This document shows, piece by piece, positions 48,567 through 61,000 of a DNA stretch of 64,000 nucleotides. Source of the stretch: Tamarix chinensis. Lineage: Eukaryota; Streptophyta; Magnoliopsida; Caryophyllales; Tamaricaceae. Within the stretch, counting starts at the first letter, position 1; every line of letters starts with the position of its first letter. The notes under the pieces are model-generated. The model saw nothing but the letters and a program-made list of their open reading frames with translations. It did not search any database and was not told where the DNA came from. A program made the translations under genes and the position numbers. The stretch is from contig CM060174.1 in NCBI GenBank assembly GCA_030549775.1, positions 4,779,391 through 4,843,390 of the forward strand, in the 5' to 3' direction.

Positions 48567-50699
48567 TGTAACACCCCCAAAATTCACTACTAAAAAATTT
48601 CATTTTATTAAAAGATACAACGGAAGTAAGGAAAACAAAACTGTGAATTTTGGGGATATTACTATCGTGATCAGTACAAGCCCATCCCCCAACCAATCTT
48701 GTACTAACCACAATGCTAAAAAAAATTACCGTCAATCATGAATCAAACTTAAAGCAAGATCTCATAGAAGAACTGGATTGTTTATAATACGAAAATCAGA
48801 GTACGCGTAAAAGCGTTTATAATCCCAGAGTGCATAATTAAAGTTCCCAAAGGGATAAAAGGTACAGTACGATAAAACAGAACTGAAGTAAACCGATACA
48901 AGGTAAATAAATGATAAAAGAGAATCTAGCCAAGTAGCTCTTGGTCCCCAGGCCAAGTCCAAGCTCAACTCTTAGCCCCACCTGATGTCTCGAAAGCATC
49001 GAAAATAGCATCTCCTACTTGCACAAACTCAACAGGGCCCTCTACTCGTGGGAATGAGCAGTACCCATAAAACGAGTGGTCAGTACACTATGAATTGAGC
49101 AAGATAACCATGCATCTAAGGCCAAACATAGAAGATATATAACACAAACATGATCATACAGACAACATGCAACAATACAGATAATAAAGGCCGATTTAAA
49201 GTCCAAACAAGCTTATTCTTTAGATCCCTAATCAATACTCAATTCACACCATACTTATTATCAATCCATGTGAGTGCGGGAACCCCACTATTATAGCCGG
49301 TGGACCAAAAACTTACAGGGAAGAATGCTCCTAACTACTATTATTGCTAGTGGATCGGTCTCCAGGGCAAAGTGCTCCTGGCCACTATTATTCGTCGGTG
49401 GACCGGCCTGACCCTAGCTCTCATGGTGTTTCGCTGTAAATACTTAGTGTATTTTCCATATCTTATCATAATTATGTTCGGTTCGTTGAGCACGGAATGC
49501 CCCACTATTATAGCCAATGGATCGGAAACATGCAGGGAAGAACGCTCCTGGCCACTATTATCCATCGGTGGATCGGTCTCCGGGGCACCTCGGCTCCTAG
49601 CCACTATTATTCATCGATGGACTAGTCTGGACCCGGCACCTCATCTCACTTAGATTAAACCCCCATCATTTCACTTTACTCCCTAAATACACATGTGAGC
49701 ATGAAACCTTAGTTGGCCACTCCAAACCCTAGCACCTTTCTTTCCAATATGTCACCTCTCCATTTCTCACCTGCCATCCTTTCTTTCCCATGACACCCAT
49801 ACTCACCCTACAAATGATATTCTTCCACTCTTATCCTATATTCCACTCACCCTAAATCATTTTTACTTTCACAAAATCCTCCTATTAGGGTTTTTCTCCC
49901 AAACCCTAGCCAGCTTTTTCTATGCACCCATATACCAACCTACGTATTATTTTTCACTCAGAATCTCTAATCACTTCAACAACTCTTCCCTTACCTTACT
50001 TACACCCCAAGATAAATTTTCCCACATTAGGATCATTTCCATGCAAACCCTAGAAATTCCCATGCAAAGTTCACCCCACTCTTTTATTTTATTCATGATT
50101 CCCTTTTTATTTGCCCCCTCATGGATTATGAGATAATTAGGTCAATCCCATATCCCTTTTGTCAACTCACTTTCCCCTTTTTTCCTTTTCATCCTTTCAC
50201 CCCATATCATATTATTAAACATTCTAGCATGCATGTCCTAAAGGGTCACATCATATAACATCATAAACACAACATACATAACATTATACACATGTCATAA
50301 GAAATTCACATAAACATACTTCAAATACAAGTTGTGCTACACGTAAATAGTTATAATAATCATAAAGTACACAACATAACATAGAAAATGACATACAAGG
50401 CACATAACACACACATAGTTGGTCATAGCTACATCCTTACCTAACACGACACCGATCTTAGAGCATGCTCCTATGCCTCCTTAGGGTTTTGACTTGATTC
50501 ACCTATAAGAGGGAAAAATGAAGGTTTAACTTCCCTTTTACTGAAATTACCATTATTTCTTAACTTACCCTTAACATAGCCTAATATTAGGGTTGCTAAT
50601 ATTAATGGTAATTTTATAAGTAAAAGTAGGGTTATTACTCTTAAGGTAGCTAACCATGTTATCACTAGTCAAAATAGGTCTTAGGAGGTACATAGGTTC

Positions 50700-51173
50700 A
50701 TATTAAACTATTTATAGCAATATTTATATTATTAAAGATACCAGCTTTAATATTACTAATAATAGTTGTAGCAATGATAATATTAATATTAATATTAATA
50801 GTTCTAATCTTAAGAATAATACTAGTAAGGGTCCTAATAATTATGATAATAGTAACCTTAGTGATAATAAGGTCAAGGTTAATAGTAGTAGTAGTAACAA
50901 TAATGATAATATTGTTAAGAATAATACACTAATAATAATAATAATAATCATAATAATAATAATATAAGGGTTCGAATATTTATAATAATATTAATAATAG
51001 TGATAATATGCCAAAGTTAGCATTAATAATAATAATAATGATGATAATAATAATAATAATGATAATAAAAATGATGATAATCATAATGATAATAAAAATA
51101 AGGTTTCAACCATTAACAATAATAGTAGTATTAATGCTCTAAAGTTATATATAATAATAATAATAATGATAAC

Positions 51174-51210
<37 letters not shown>

Positions 51211-51215
51211 AAATA
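50700..51215 (+). repeat. AAT microsatellite of LTR-I
   Basis: Runs of AAT/ATA with GTA and GAT interruptions, ending in a nearly pure (AAT)n at 51170-51209. It has the same relative position as the longer tract in LTR-A. Confidence 0.9.
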
Positions 51216-51239
51216 AAAAAGATAACATTTGCATAAATA

Positions 51240-51960
51240 GGGTTTAAGGGTTGAGGTGGTTAGGGTACCACCTGGGGATGGTGGTGACCAGGTGGCATCG
51301 ACGGCGAAGGGAGAAGAGGAGGCAGAAAGGTGGTTGGTTAGGATAGAAGAGGGGGATTGAGAGAGTGATTGAGGTGGTGGTGGATGCCCTAGGTTGAGAG
51401 GGCTGGAATAGGGGTGGTAGTGCAGCCAAAGGGGCGATGCAGACGGTAGTGGGTGTGGTGGTTGAAGGTGGTGGAGAGGGAGGAAGGGAGAAGGAGAGAA
51501 AGGCAGGGGAAAGGAAGGTGGGGGGAGGTGGAGGAGGTTTTGCTAGTGGTTTTGCGGGGTAGGGGAGTGGTGGTTGCTGCGAGAATGGTGGCGAACGGCG
51601 ATGCGAAGGGCGGCAGTGGGTGAGAAGAGGTTGGTCGAATACCCAACTTTGCACGACCAAGGTGGCTCGTGTAGGAAGAATCGAGGGTGGTGAGTGGTGT
51701 AGTTCAGTGGAGGATGCTGTAGGGAGTGGTTCGGGAGGTGGTGCTAGGCGGCAACAATGGGGTGGGGAAAAAGAAAAGGGAAGGCAAGCCTTGGGCTACG
51801 TGGGGGAGAAGGGGGTCTGGGCCGTGAGGGTGGGTTGACCCAGATCAGGGGAGTAAGGAAAAAAAAGAAAAGGAGAAAGGAGAGCAAGGAAAGAAAAAAA
51901 GGAAAAGGAAGGGAAAAAAGGAAAAAAGGGAAAATGGAAAAAGGAAAAATAGATAGGTTG
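51240..51960 (+). other. GC-rich segment and purine tail of LTR-I
   Basis: GGTGGTGG-, GGCGG- and CGATGC-rich DNA, ending at 51860-51950 in AAAAAGGAAAAGGAAGGG-type purine sequence, 300 bp before the right end. The minus-strand proline/serine-rich frames (51244-51660) are composition artefacts, as in LTR-B. Confidence 0.65.
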
Positions 51961-52251
51961 GGGTATTTAGAACATTTTGGTATTTTTGAATATTTAGAAT
52001 AACAATATTTTAATAAAATAATAATTAAATTACATTTTTAGATTAATTTAGGATATTTGAAAGATTTTTCCTTAGTTCCATTTTAATTAGTAAAGCACCC
52101 TAATTTTTTCCAATTAAATTATTTATTATTTATATCTTTATTTTACCTTAATTACTTCATCTTATTTTAATAAAATAATTTATTTAATTAATTTTTCTAA
52201 TAATTCCTTATTTGGCCATAATTTCTTAAATCAAGGTTTTGGGATATTTCA

Positions 52252-52831
52252 ATACCATTCATAAATTAAGTAATTTACATTACTTACCTAAATAGGAATT
52301 TTATCCAAATCATAAATGTGAAGCATGTGCTTAGGTCGGCAAGAAAATCCTTTCATACTATTGGAAGGGACATGAAACCTTTAGATTTAATTCATAATAA
52401 TATGTGTGATTTAAAATTTGTACAAACTAGATGTGGTAAGAAGTATTTCTTACTTCCATAGATGATTGCACATGTTATTGCTACATGTATTTGTCACAAA
52501 GCAAGGACGAGGTAATTGAAGTGTTTATGCACTACGAGGGGGACATTGAAAATCAACTTGGTAAAATGATTGTGTCAATAATAAGTGATAGAGGATGTGA
52601 ATATAAACACCCATTTGCACAAATTTGTTCATAACATAAAAATAGAACCTTGAAAGACTTGTTGAATGTCATGTTGATTAGTTAAGGATTACCACAAAAA
52701 TTATGGAGGAGACTCTATTATATACTAATTATATTATGAACAAGATGTATTATAATAAAACCAAAAATATTTCATATAATTTATGGAAAGGTCACAAGCC
52801 TAATGATATATACATAAGAGTGCAGGGGTAC
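52252..52831 (+). pseudogene. copia-2 integrase part
   Basis: Continues from 48566: HKLSNLHYLPK*EFYPNHKCEACA, the His-Cys zinc-binding end of the integrase N-terminus. Next DDCTCYCYMYLSQSKDEVIEVF (52460-52530), VSIISDRGCEY with the catalytic Asp, and LWKGHKPNDIYIRVQGY, the usual copia ELWKG(R/Y)KPN...VWGC. Stops and shifts are present. It is broken at 52831 by the gypsy element. Confidence 0.85.
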
Positions 52832-53420
52832 TGATGCATATGAGAACCAACTTGGATCTTACTGGGAGGTGGTGTACCAAGACAACTTAGAACAACCGAA
52901 ACAAAGAGAAGAATGAGGGAAATATTTGAGGGAACATAATTTATTCTTGGTAACCCCTTGAATCAATACTTACAAGAACCAACTAAGGTTTAAACTCTTA
53001 GGACAAATCTTGGAATATTTTGGAAAAATTTCAAACTCTTGTACTTGAGTTTTGAAGGGATGACTCTCGGTTTACTTGAGAGAAAAATTCAGCTAATAAG
53101 TTGTTCCTTCTCTTTCATTATACCCTTGACACTTATATAAAAAGTGCAGAATTAAATGTTACAACTTAGTAAACTAATACATGTGATTTAAACTAAAAAA
53201 AAGGAGAAAATCTACCTAATATTCTAGCCATGAGTTTCGATCATGGGTAGGAATGGTTGAACAAACTTTTGAACATGAATGCCTACTTAACACATGTTAT
53301 ATCTCAAATATCAGCCAAATGAATTAAAAGGAAATATAAAAATATCATTTTAATCTTGTGAGTAACAAAAGGGAGTAAGGAATATCTTCTATCCTTCATT
53401 GTTCTTCCCCAAAATCTGCA
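52832..53420 (-). repeat. gypsy 3' LTR
   Basis: On + it starts TGATGCATATGAG and ends AAAATCTGCA. It aligns along its length with 58203-58774. On the minus strand a purine-rich GGGAAGAACA lies just before its TG start and may act as the polypurine tract. Confidence 0.85.
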
Positions 53421-53678
53421 TTGTTCTTCCCAAGTGCTGAAAAGGACTTAACATACAAATGGAGAGAGACTTATGGCTATTTTATGTGGCTCTCATGGGT
53501 GCATAATGGGTTACATTTTTGTGGAATTTTGAGGATAAAATATTAAGGGAAAATGGGTTAAAAAGTGTGGGAAAATTTAGAGGAAAATACGTGGCTAATG
53601 GTGGGATATTTTGGGGTGTTTTGCGGATGGTACAAAAGGAGGTTGACAAGGCTTGCATGGCTAGGATTTATTGGATGA

Positions 53679-54416
53679 TTAATTTATCCAAGTAAGGAGA
53701 GTTTTGTGGCTCTTGAACTTAGAACAATTAATGACTAGATTGTGATAATCAAATGAGGATGCTCTTGCATCATCTTCCCCCTCTTGAAAAGCAGTCTCAT
53801 TGTGTTTGAATGGCTCATCATGAATGTAAGGAATTATATCTCCCACATTAAATGTGTTTGATATATCTCTCATTTCCTTTGGTAGCTGCTTATACGCTCT
53901 ATCACCAATCTTTTGAATAACTGTGTATGGACCATCACTTCTAGGCATGATTTTTTTCTTCCTTTTAGAAGGAAACCATTCCTACCTAAGGTGAAGTCAA
54001 ACTAGATCTCCTGGTTGATACAAGTATTTTATCCATTGTTTGTTGGCTTTACTCTTATTCATTTCATTTACCCTCTCAATTTTTTACCTCACCTACTCAT
54101 GAAACTTATTCATTGCCCTATCCCTTTCTTCTACTTCAAAGTTGGTGCGTGCCTCAATGGGAAGAGGTAAGAGATCAATGGGAGTAGTAGGGTTCACCCC
54201 ATATACTACTTTAAAGGGTAAGCATCCTAAATCATAGGTTAGTGATTGGTTGTAGGCAAACTCGACATGACATAGTTTGATATCCCATTCCTTCAAGGAT
54301 CTGTGAATAAAACTTATGAGGAACATTGTGAGGGTTTTATTGGTGACCTCGGTTTGCCATCGGTTTGTTGATGGTAGGAGGTACTGAATAGAAGTTAGGT
54401 ACCAAATAGCCTCCAT
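53679..54416 (-). pseudogene. gypsy integrase C-terminal part
   Basis: 54416-54093 reads SIQYLLPSTNRWQTEVTNKTL then EWDIKLCHVEFAYNQSL and PFKVVYGVNPTTPIDLLPLP, the integrase end that follows the catalytic core (usual PQTDGQTEVVNR, AEFAYN, SPFEIVYG). 53948-53679 reads MPRSDGPYTVIQKIGDRAYK and NTFNVGDIIPY, the GPY/F module. A frameshift and stops separate the two. Confidence 0.85.
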
Positions 54417-55103
54417 AAGGTCTTTCAGAAGTATCTAAGGAACTTGGTATCCCTGTCTGAGAAAATTGACTTGGAAATACCATGTAGCCTAACTATTTCC
54501 TTGAATAAAAGATCGGCTACATAAGATGCTTCATCCGTCTTATGACAAGCATTGAAATGAGCCATCATAGAGAACTAATCCACCACCACCATTATAACAT
54601 CATTTTACCTTTGTTTCTTAGGCAATGCTACAATGAAGACCATCCTCATATAATCCCATGGTTGATGTGAGATAGGAAAAGGAGTGTAGAGCTCCTAGTG
54701 GAAATGACTCTTGGACTTTTAACAAGTGACGCACCTAGCTATTACACATTGTACATATCCCACAATCTTGGGCTAATAAAAATGCTAATTAAGTGCGTCT
54801 ATGGTCTTGTTGATGCCGAAGTGTCCAACTAGTCCTCCTCCATGCAATTTCCTCACAAGGAATTCTCTGATGGAAAATTTAGGAATGCAGGAGGAACCCT
54901 TTTTAGATGACAAATGATCCTTTATTCTTATCTTGATCCTTGAAGTAGCAACCAAAGTCTTCATATTCTTTGTAGAGCTCTCTTATGCACCAAAACCCTA
55001 ATACTCCCGCTTTTAACAAGAGAGCATATAGTATCTCCTAGAAAGTGCATCTGCTACTACATTAATTTTGCCACATTTATGCTTGGTTACAAAGGAAAAA
55101 ATA

Positions 55104-55900
55104 TTATAAAAATTCTACCCATCTCCCATGCCTTGGATTAAGCTTGTTTTGGCCATTGATGTACTTTATTGACTCATAATCTGTGTGCAGCACAAACTGT
55201 TGGGGCCTTAAGTAGTGTGACCAATGATTAAGAGCTCTTACTAAAGCATAGAATTCCTTGTCATATGTGTTATAATTCACCCTATAACCATTGAGATTTT
55301 TACTAAAGAAGGCAATTGACTTCACTTATTGTAGTAGAACAACTCTAATGCATACTCCACAAGCATCATACTCAACCTTGAACAATTTGTTGAAGTTAGG
55401 TAATGTTAGGATGGGGATGCTTCGCTTAGATTTCCCTTAATCACCTCAAAGGCATCTTAGGCTGTCTTGGTTCACTTGAATTCTCCCTTATTCATGCATT
55501 TGGTTATAGGGGCTAGTAGGGTGCTGAAATCCGTAATAAATCTCCTATAAAATGAAGCCAAGCCATGAAAAGATCTCAATTGCTTAAGGCTTGTAGCTGT
55601 CCACTTTAGATTCATCCATGGCTATTCCATCGTTGAACACCACAAAACCTATAAATTTAAACGTAGGTATAAAGAACACACACTTCTCTAGCTTAGAATA
55701 CGACACGTGATTTTTTAAGCACTGAAAATACAAGTTTGATATGCTGTACATGTTCTTCCTCACTAGAGTTATACACAAGAATGTCATCAAAGTAAACTAT
55801 TACAAACTTGCTAATGAATGGCCTAAGTACCTCATTTATAAGTATCATAAAGGAACTAAAGGAATTTGACTTAGTTTTGAATGTAGTTTTCATACATCAC
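55104..55900 (-). pseudogene. gypsy reverse transcriptase and RNase H fragments
   Basis: 55893-55693 contains MILINEVLRPFISKFVIVYFDDILVYN, with the catalytic YxDD-type motif YFDD near 55785. 55325-55104 reads [29 protein letters not shown] and [13 protein letters not shown], the RNase H domain. The earlier part of RT extends to about 56200 in broken frames. Confidence 0.9.
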
Positions 55901-56234
55901 CATCTTTCATTCTTATTTATTAGTGTCCACTCCTTAGGTCAATCTTGGAAAACAAGCATGCACCATTCAAAAAATTAAGCATATCATCAAGTTCAGGTGT
56001 AGGATACCTATACTTGATAGTAATGTTGTTGATAGCTCTACTATCAACACATATCCTCATGGTGTCATTTTTCTTTGGCATAAGCAAGGCGATCACAACA
56101 TAAGCGCTAAGGGACTCCTATATTGAATCCTTAGACAATAATTTATCTACTTACCTTTATAACTCCAAGGCTTCCTTAGGATTACACCTATATGCCACCT
56201 TATTAGGGAGTAAAACACCGGGTACAAAGTCAAT

Positions 56235-56678
56235 TTAGTGCTCTATACCTATAATGGGGGGTAATACATGGGGTAGATCATTAAGGAATACATTATCAAT
56301 TCCCTCTAACAATGCCTTAACCCGTGGCTCATTAAAAACCGTCCTCTCATTATCCTCTAACAATAATAACAAGTAGACTACCTTCCCTTTTACTATGGCC
56401 TTATCCAGATAATTTTTACTTATGAATGGAAAATTTTTACAACTCATATCAATAAGACTAGGCCTAGTAACTAAAGGGGTGAGTACAATCTTGTTCTTGG
56501 TAAACTTCAAGGAATAAGTGCTCTTCCTTCCATCATGCAAGACACTTCTACCAAATTGCCATGGTCTCCCCAAAAGCAAATGACAAGCATCTATTAGAAC
56601 TACATCACACACCACCTCATCTTGATAGGTCTTCCCAATGGGGAATGGTACTTTCACTTGATTTTTCACCTCCACCAT
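56235..56678 (-). pseudogene. gypsy protease region
   Basis: 147 codons: VCDVVLIDACHLLLGRPWQFGRSVLHDGRKSTYSL, the well-known end of the gypsy aspartic protease (usual CDVVPMDACHLLLGRPWQFDR). A linker toward RT follows, ending NDLPHVLPPIIGIEH (usual PPIRGIEH). The catalytic DSG part lies upstream in broken frames. Confidence 0.88.
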
Positions 56679-57016
56679 GTTACCGTCATTAATCTATTAT
56701 AACTTATATGGTTTTTCATGTTTTGTGGTAGTGAGGCCAAGCTTCTCTGCTAAGGTTCAAGAAGCAACATTGGTACAAATTCCCCCACTAATAATAATAG
56801 AGAATATTTTTTCAAGTATGGTACACTTATTTTCAAAAACATTTTCTCTTTAGGGCTCATCATAGGCTACCTCCTTAGTGTGCAACACCTTCCTAATCAT
56901 AAAAAATTCTCCCACATCCGGTGGTGCAAACTCCTCTTATCCATTAATGGCCTAATCTTCCTCCTCTTACCTACTCTCCTCCTATCAATTGGCCTCATCC
57001 AAATCTATCATGGGCA

Positions 57017-57772
57017 TTACCCTCTTGTTAGGACACTCATTTTGATAATGTCCAAAGCCTTGACATTTAAAACACCTAACACTCTGGTTTGATTCTCAAC
57101 CGCCACTTCTTTACTTCTCACATATTTTGTTGAAGGTGTGGAAGGGGTTTTGAATGGGGGAGGAACCTCCCTTGAGGTGCTAGCTCCCTTATTTTGGCTT
57201 CCATACCTCATGAACCTCTTCTCCTTTATATGTTTTTCGACCTTAATGGCGAGATGATATAGCTCATCCAAGGTATAAAACCTATGCACCTCCACCTTCC
57301 TAGCTATGTCAGGCCTAAGACCATCAAGGAACCAAGACATAGTGTACTCATATAACTCATCCAAAGAAAGACTCATAGAAATTTTTTCAAACTATCTAAT
57401 GTACTCCCCTAAACTGAATGACCCTTGTTTCAAAGAGGACATTTTATTATACAACTCTTGAATGAAAGGAGGAAGGAATCTCTCCTTCACTGACTACTTC
57501 ATTTTCAACCAATATTGAACTTTCAGCTATTCCTTTTTTATCATCTTATGAACTAAATTCTCCCACCATAATGAGGCATAGACTTTGAGCTTAATAACCA
57601 GCACCTTAAATGCTTTGGTTTCGGAATAGCTCTTGTCCTCAAACAACCTACTATACCTCAACTCCCACTCTAAAAGTTCTTTGAGATTGTGATTGCCTTC
57701 AAACTCTAATACCTCGGCCATAGCATCATGAAAACTTTCTCTCTCTTTTTGGTTCCTCCTCCTTGGCTCCAT
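57017..57772 (-). pseudogene. gypsy gag with frameshifted zinc knuckle
   Basis: 57772-57527 reads RRRNQKERESFHDAMAEVLEFEGNHNLKELLEWE...KLKVYASLWWENL, and 57376 onward reads SWFLDGLRPDIARKVEVHRFYTLDELYHLAIKVEKHI: typical gypsy gag. The zinc knuckle CFKCQGFGHYQNEC (57074-57033) is intact but in a different frame from the gag text before it, so a frameshift lies at about 57080-57100. Confidence 0.9.
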
Positions 57773-58202
57773 AGAGACTCACTTGAGGACGAATATTCCC
57801 CATCCTCACTACCAATATGCTCGATATCCCCATATGGGTCACGAAATGGGGTGTTGTTTTTTGTTGGTCTCAGGCCATATTAGGGATTATGGTCTCCAAG
57901 ATATCAATTACTTTTCTCATATCATTTTTAAAACACTCAATGGCTCTATCCATTCTTAATTTTTTTCTTCTCAAAGGTCAACCATCTTAGTAAAGGAAGG
58001 TCTCCTATTCAATTTTAAGAAAGTTAAGAAGGTTAAGAAAAGAAAGGGATTTCGGTTAAGGGTAGGAAAAAATGGGCTTAAGTTTGAAAAAAATGGGGCG
58101 TTTGGTTCATAATGTTTTTTTTTTTGTGTTTGGTTTAGAAAAGGATGATGGGGGTGACAAAATAAGACCCAAATTACTACAACCTAAGCTTTGATACCAA
58201 GT

Positions 58203-58774
58203 TTATGCATATGAGATACAACTTGAATCTTACTAGGAGGTGGTTTTCCAAGACAACTTAGAACAACTGAAAAAAAGAGAAGAATGGGGGAAAGATTTGA
58301 TAGAACATAATTGATTCTTGGTAACCTCTTGAATCAATACTTAGAAGAACCACCTAAGATTTAAACTCTTAGGATAAATCTTAGAATATTTTTGTAAAAC
58401 TTTAAACTCTTGCACTTGAGTTTTGAAGGGATGTCTCTCAGTTTACTTGAGAGAAAAAATGCAGCCAATAAGTTGCTTATTCTATTTCATAATACCCTTG
58501 TCACTTATAGAAAAAGTACAGGATTAAATGTTACAACTTAGCCAACTAATATATGTGATTTGAACTAAAACAAATGCGAAAATCTACTTAATATTTCAAA
58601 CATGAGTTTCGGTCATGGGTAGGAATGGTTGACCAGATTTATGAACATGAATGCCTACTTAACACATGTTCTAACTCAAATAGCAGCCGCATGGATCAAA
58701 AGGAAAAAGATAAAAACCATTTTATTCTTGTAAGTAACAAAAGGGACTAAGGAATTATTTACATTGTTTTAGCA
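58203..58774 (-). repeat. gypsy 5' LTR
   Basis: Aligns with 52832-53420. The inner end is TTATGCATATGAG where the 3' LTR has TGATGCATATGAG; the outer end is TTTTAGCA. It sits three bases from the primer-binding site. Confidence 0.85.
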
Positions 58775-58810
58775 TGTACATAATTTTTATGATTTAGCGT
58801 TTGACTATAT

Positions 58811-60635
58811 TTTTTTACTTTTCATGCATTTAGTGAGTTACATCCACAAACATTAATCATGCATTTCTATCACTTCATATATTCCATGTAACACCTACAT
58901 ACATATTTTTATCATGATACGGCATTTACTAGGAACTTTATGTCATGGTTCATGTAAAGAAACATTTCTAACCCTAAAATATATGAATAACAATTATCAT
59001 ATTCTAACCCTAATCATGTGTGCTTGCTTTTATGTATTTTATATCAATACCTATCTACCATGCAAAGGTAATCATGGTTCACTTATCATGGCATTTACAC
59101 CATATTCTCAACAAGATAAAAACCCTAGACATGCATACGTTAACCATTCAACAATATACACATGCGTATATCTTATATTTAATAACACATCGAATATATG
59201 ATAATTATTTAATATCATACTTTCATTTTTCACACCTATTAATAACACTAACATACCTAATGTAAAACTTATCAATAACACTTTTATACCTAATGTAAAA
59301 CTTTGGTGTATAACACTAACATATATCCTTTTAAAACTCATGCATAAGTCATACCCTAAACACATAATGACTTTTATATGTCGCCACATGATTTCACATA
59401 TTATTTTAAGGGTACGGTTACCTCTTATCCTAGAAAAGAGTTAAAGTAAGATCCACCCAATCTAGTCTCCACTTAACCTCTTCAAAACCCTAACATTAAC
59501 ACACACATATATTAGTATTTAATACAATACAATATTAACTAAACTTAATTAATACCGAACCAAAGAAGAGAGTTTAGAAAATAACCGGAAAAAGGTACCA
59601 CATGAGGAAAAATTGCTACACCATAAGGAGAAGAAGAGAAATAACTGAAGGAGCCAAATAAGGGAGGTGAAATTCGATAATTAATGTCATTAGTATGGGT
59701 AGGGGATTGACCACTTTGGCTGAAGTTAATGGAATGAAGCTAGGGGAGGTTTTGGAGGAGAAATATGTAGCAAAGAGGAGGGGATTGACATCTTTTGCCG
59801 AAGGAGAAGGTGGTGGCTTTAGTTGGTTCAGCTAGTGTACAAGGGGAGAGAAAAAGTGGAGAGTTGTAGGGAGTTTGGTCAGTGATAGGGGTAATGTGTG
59901 GCAACTTTGGTTAGTGATTTGATGGGGTGTTCGACACTTTTGGACAAAGCCAAAGGGGGTGGAACAGACGAGAGTGCTGCAAATAGGGGAAGGGTTGCGA
60001 TGATGGTGGGTGTTACTAGGTTGTGTGAGGGGGGTTTTGGGGTGTGTTTGGCTATAACAAGAAGAAGGGAGAAAGTTGTGTTTGGTGATGGTGAGTTTCA
60101 ATAGAAAAATAGAGGGAGGAAGAGAGTGTGGAGGAATTTAATGTGAAGTATACATATACACATATATGCAAGGGGGAAAGATGAAGCGAGGTAAGTTCGG
60201 GCAAGCCAACCCATACACGAAGGAGGTGAGGGTTGATTGGGTAAGGTGAAGCCGATGGAGTATAACAAGGGCATGGTGAAAGCATATGTAGGAGTGATAT
60301 CGTAGAGAAGAATTTTTGCTAGAGCAGAGGGAGATGAATAAGATCAGAAACTAGTATAAGGTAAGGTTACTATTTAGAAAAAAGTTGAATTGGAATAAAA
60401 ACATCCGATTATCATATTTGGTGACACAGATAAGGATTAGGGTTCCGACTAGAACTAAAATTAATAATCCTAATTCTATCAGTTTTTAACCTAATTAAAT
60501 TTATATCTAATATGTATAATGATACACATGATAATAATATGTTTAATATAAAACATCCTAAAATAACTATTATATCCAATTACACATAATTATCATTTTA
60601 TAATTAAGGTTTCTAATTAAAAATGGGGTATTACA
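58811..60635 (+). mobile_element. LTR-J, right part, left end lost
   Basis: Ends AAAAATGGGGTATTACA at 60635, the exact family right end, after which the copia-2 frame resumes. The internal GGGTACGGTTACCTCTTATCC...AGTCTCCACTTAACCTC block (59410-59485) resembles the TCCTGGGGTTTGACCCGGTTACCTATAAG block of LTR-A, and a G-rich zone follows (59660-60300). The 5 bp after it, TATAT (60636-60640), also occurs at 58806-58810, which suggests a left limit at 58811, but no TGTAACACC end is there. Confidence 0.6.
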
Positions 60636-61000
60636 TATATATTTATTAGTTATGCACATAATAGTAGCACATATCATTTTCTTATCCATAAATCTAAAGT
60701 TCATGACAATCATGTCAACACGATTATAGAATTAAGTGATGCTATATTTTTAAAAAATATTTTTTCCTGCAAAATAAATAGTGGCTTCACTAGGGATGCT
60801 AAGACATTCTATTGGTAATGGGAACAAAGAACTTGATCTAAATGAACATAGGCGAAGTGAGAGAGTCAAGATTTTAAAATTGTTTGGACTTGATTATTAA
60901 CATAGTTTTAGAAAAGGAGCCTTAAACATTCAAGGAAGTCATGTATTATCCTAAATCTACTTATTGGAAAGAAGTAATAAATATTAAATTTATTGTACTC
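60636..61000 (+). pseudogene. copia-2, end of integrase and start of reverse transcriptase
   Basis: YIFISYAHNSSTYHFLIHKSKVHDNHVNTIIELSDAIF is the decayed copia block usually read as CIFIGYAHNS.AYRFLVHKS...NTIIES.DA.FFE. Then NEHRRSERVKILKLFGLDY and, near 60958, TYWKEVINIKF (usual WKEAINDE), the first motif before the reverse transcriptase. Homology stops at about 61000. No RT core or 3' LTR was seen. Confidence 0.85.

Larger units (their letters stand above)
48567..52251 (+). mobile_element. LTR-I, 3.69-kb solo-LTR-like element
   Basis: Starts TGTAACACCCCCAAAATTCAC and ends TTTTGGGATATTTCA; flanks ATACT (48562-48566) and ATACC (52252-52256) differ at one base. It has left-end blocks, CCGGTGGACCGG-like units (49285-49635), the TCCTATGCCTCC...CCTATAAGAGGGAAA block (50470-50515, matching LTR-A near 2735-2782), an AAT tract (50700-51210), a GC-rich zone (51240-51960) and a purine tail. 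Removing it rejoins the copia-2 GAG-pre-integrase domain (HMNYNT to HKLSNLHYLPK to KCEAC), an independent proof of its boundaries. Confidence 0.92.
52832..58774 (-). mobile_element. Ty3/gypsy retrotransposon, complete but decayed
   Basis: Two related LTRs (52832-53420 and 58203-58774) enclose gag, protease, RT, RNase H and integrase fragments, all on the minus strand. The flanks GGTAC (52827-52831) and TGTAC (58775-58779) match at 4 of 5. The primer-binding site TGGTATCAAAGC lies at 58188-58199 (minus), three bases inside the 5' LTR. The LTRs differ at many sites and one lacks about 15 bp near its end, so the element is not recent. Order and the GPY/F module fit Ty3/gypsy; I see no chromodomain. 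It is inserted in the copia-2 integrase. Confidence 0.92.
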
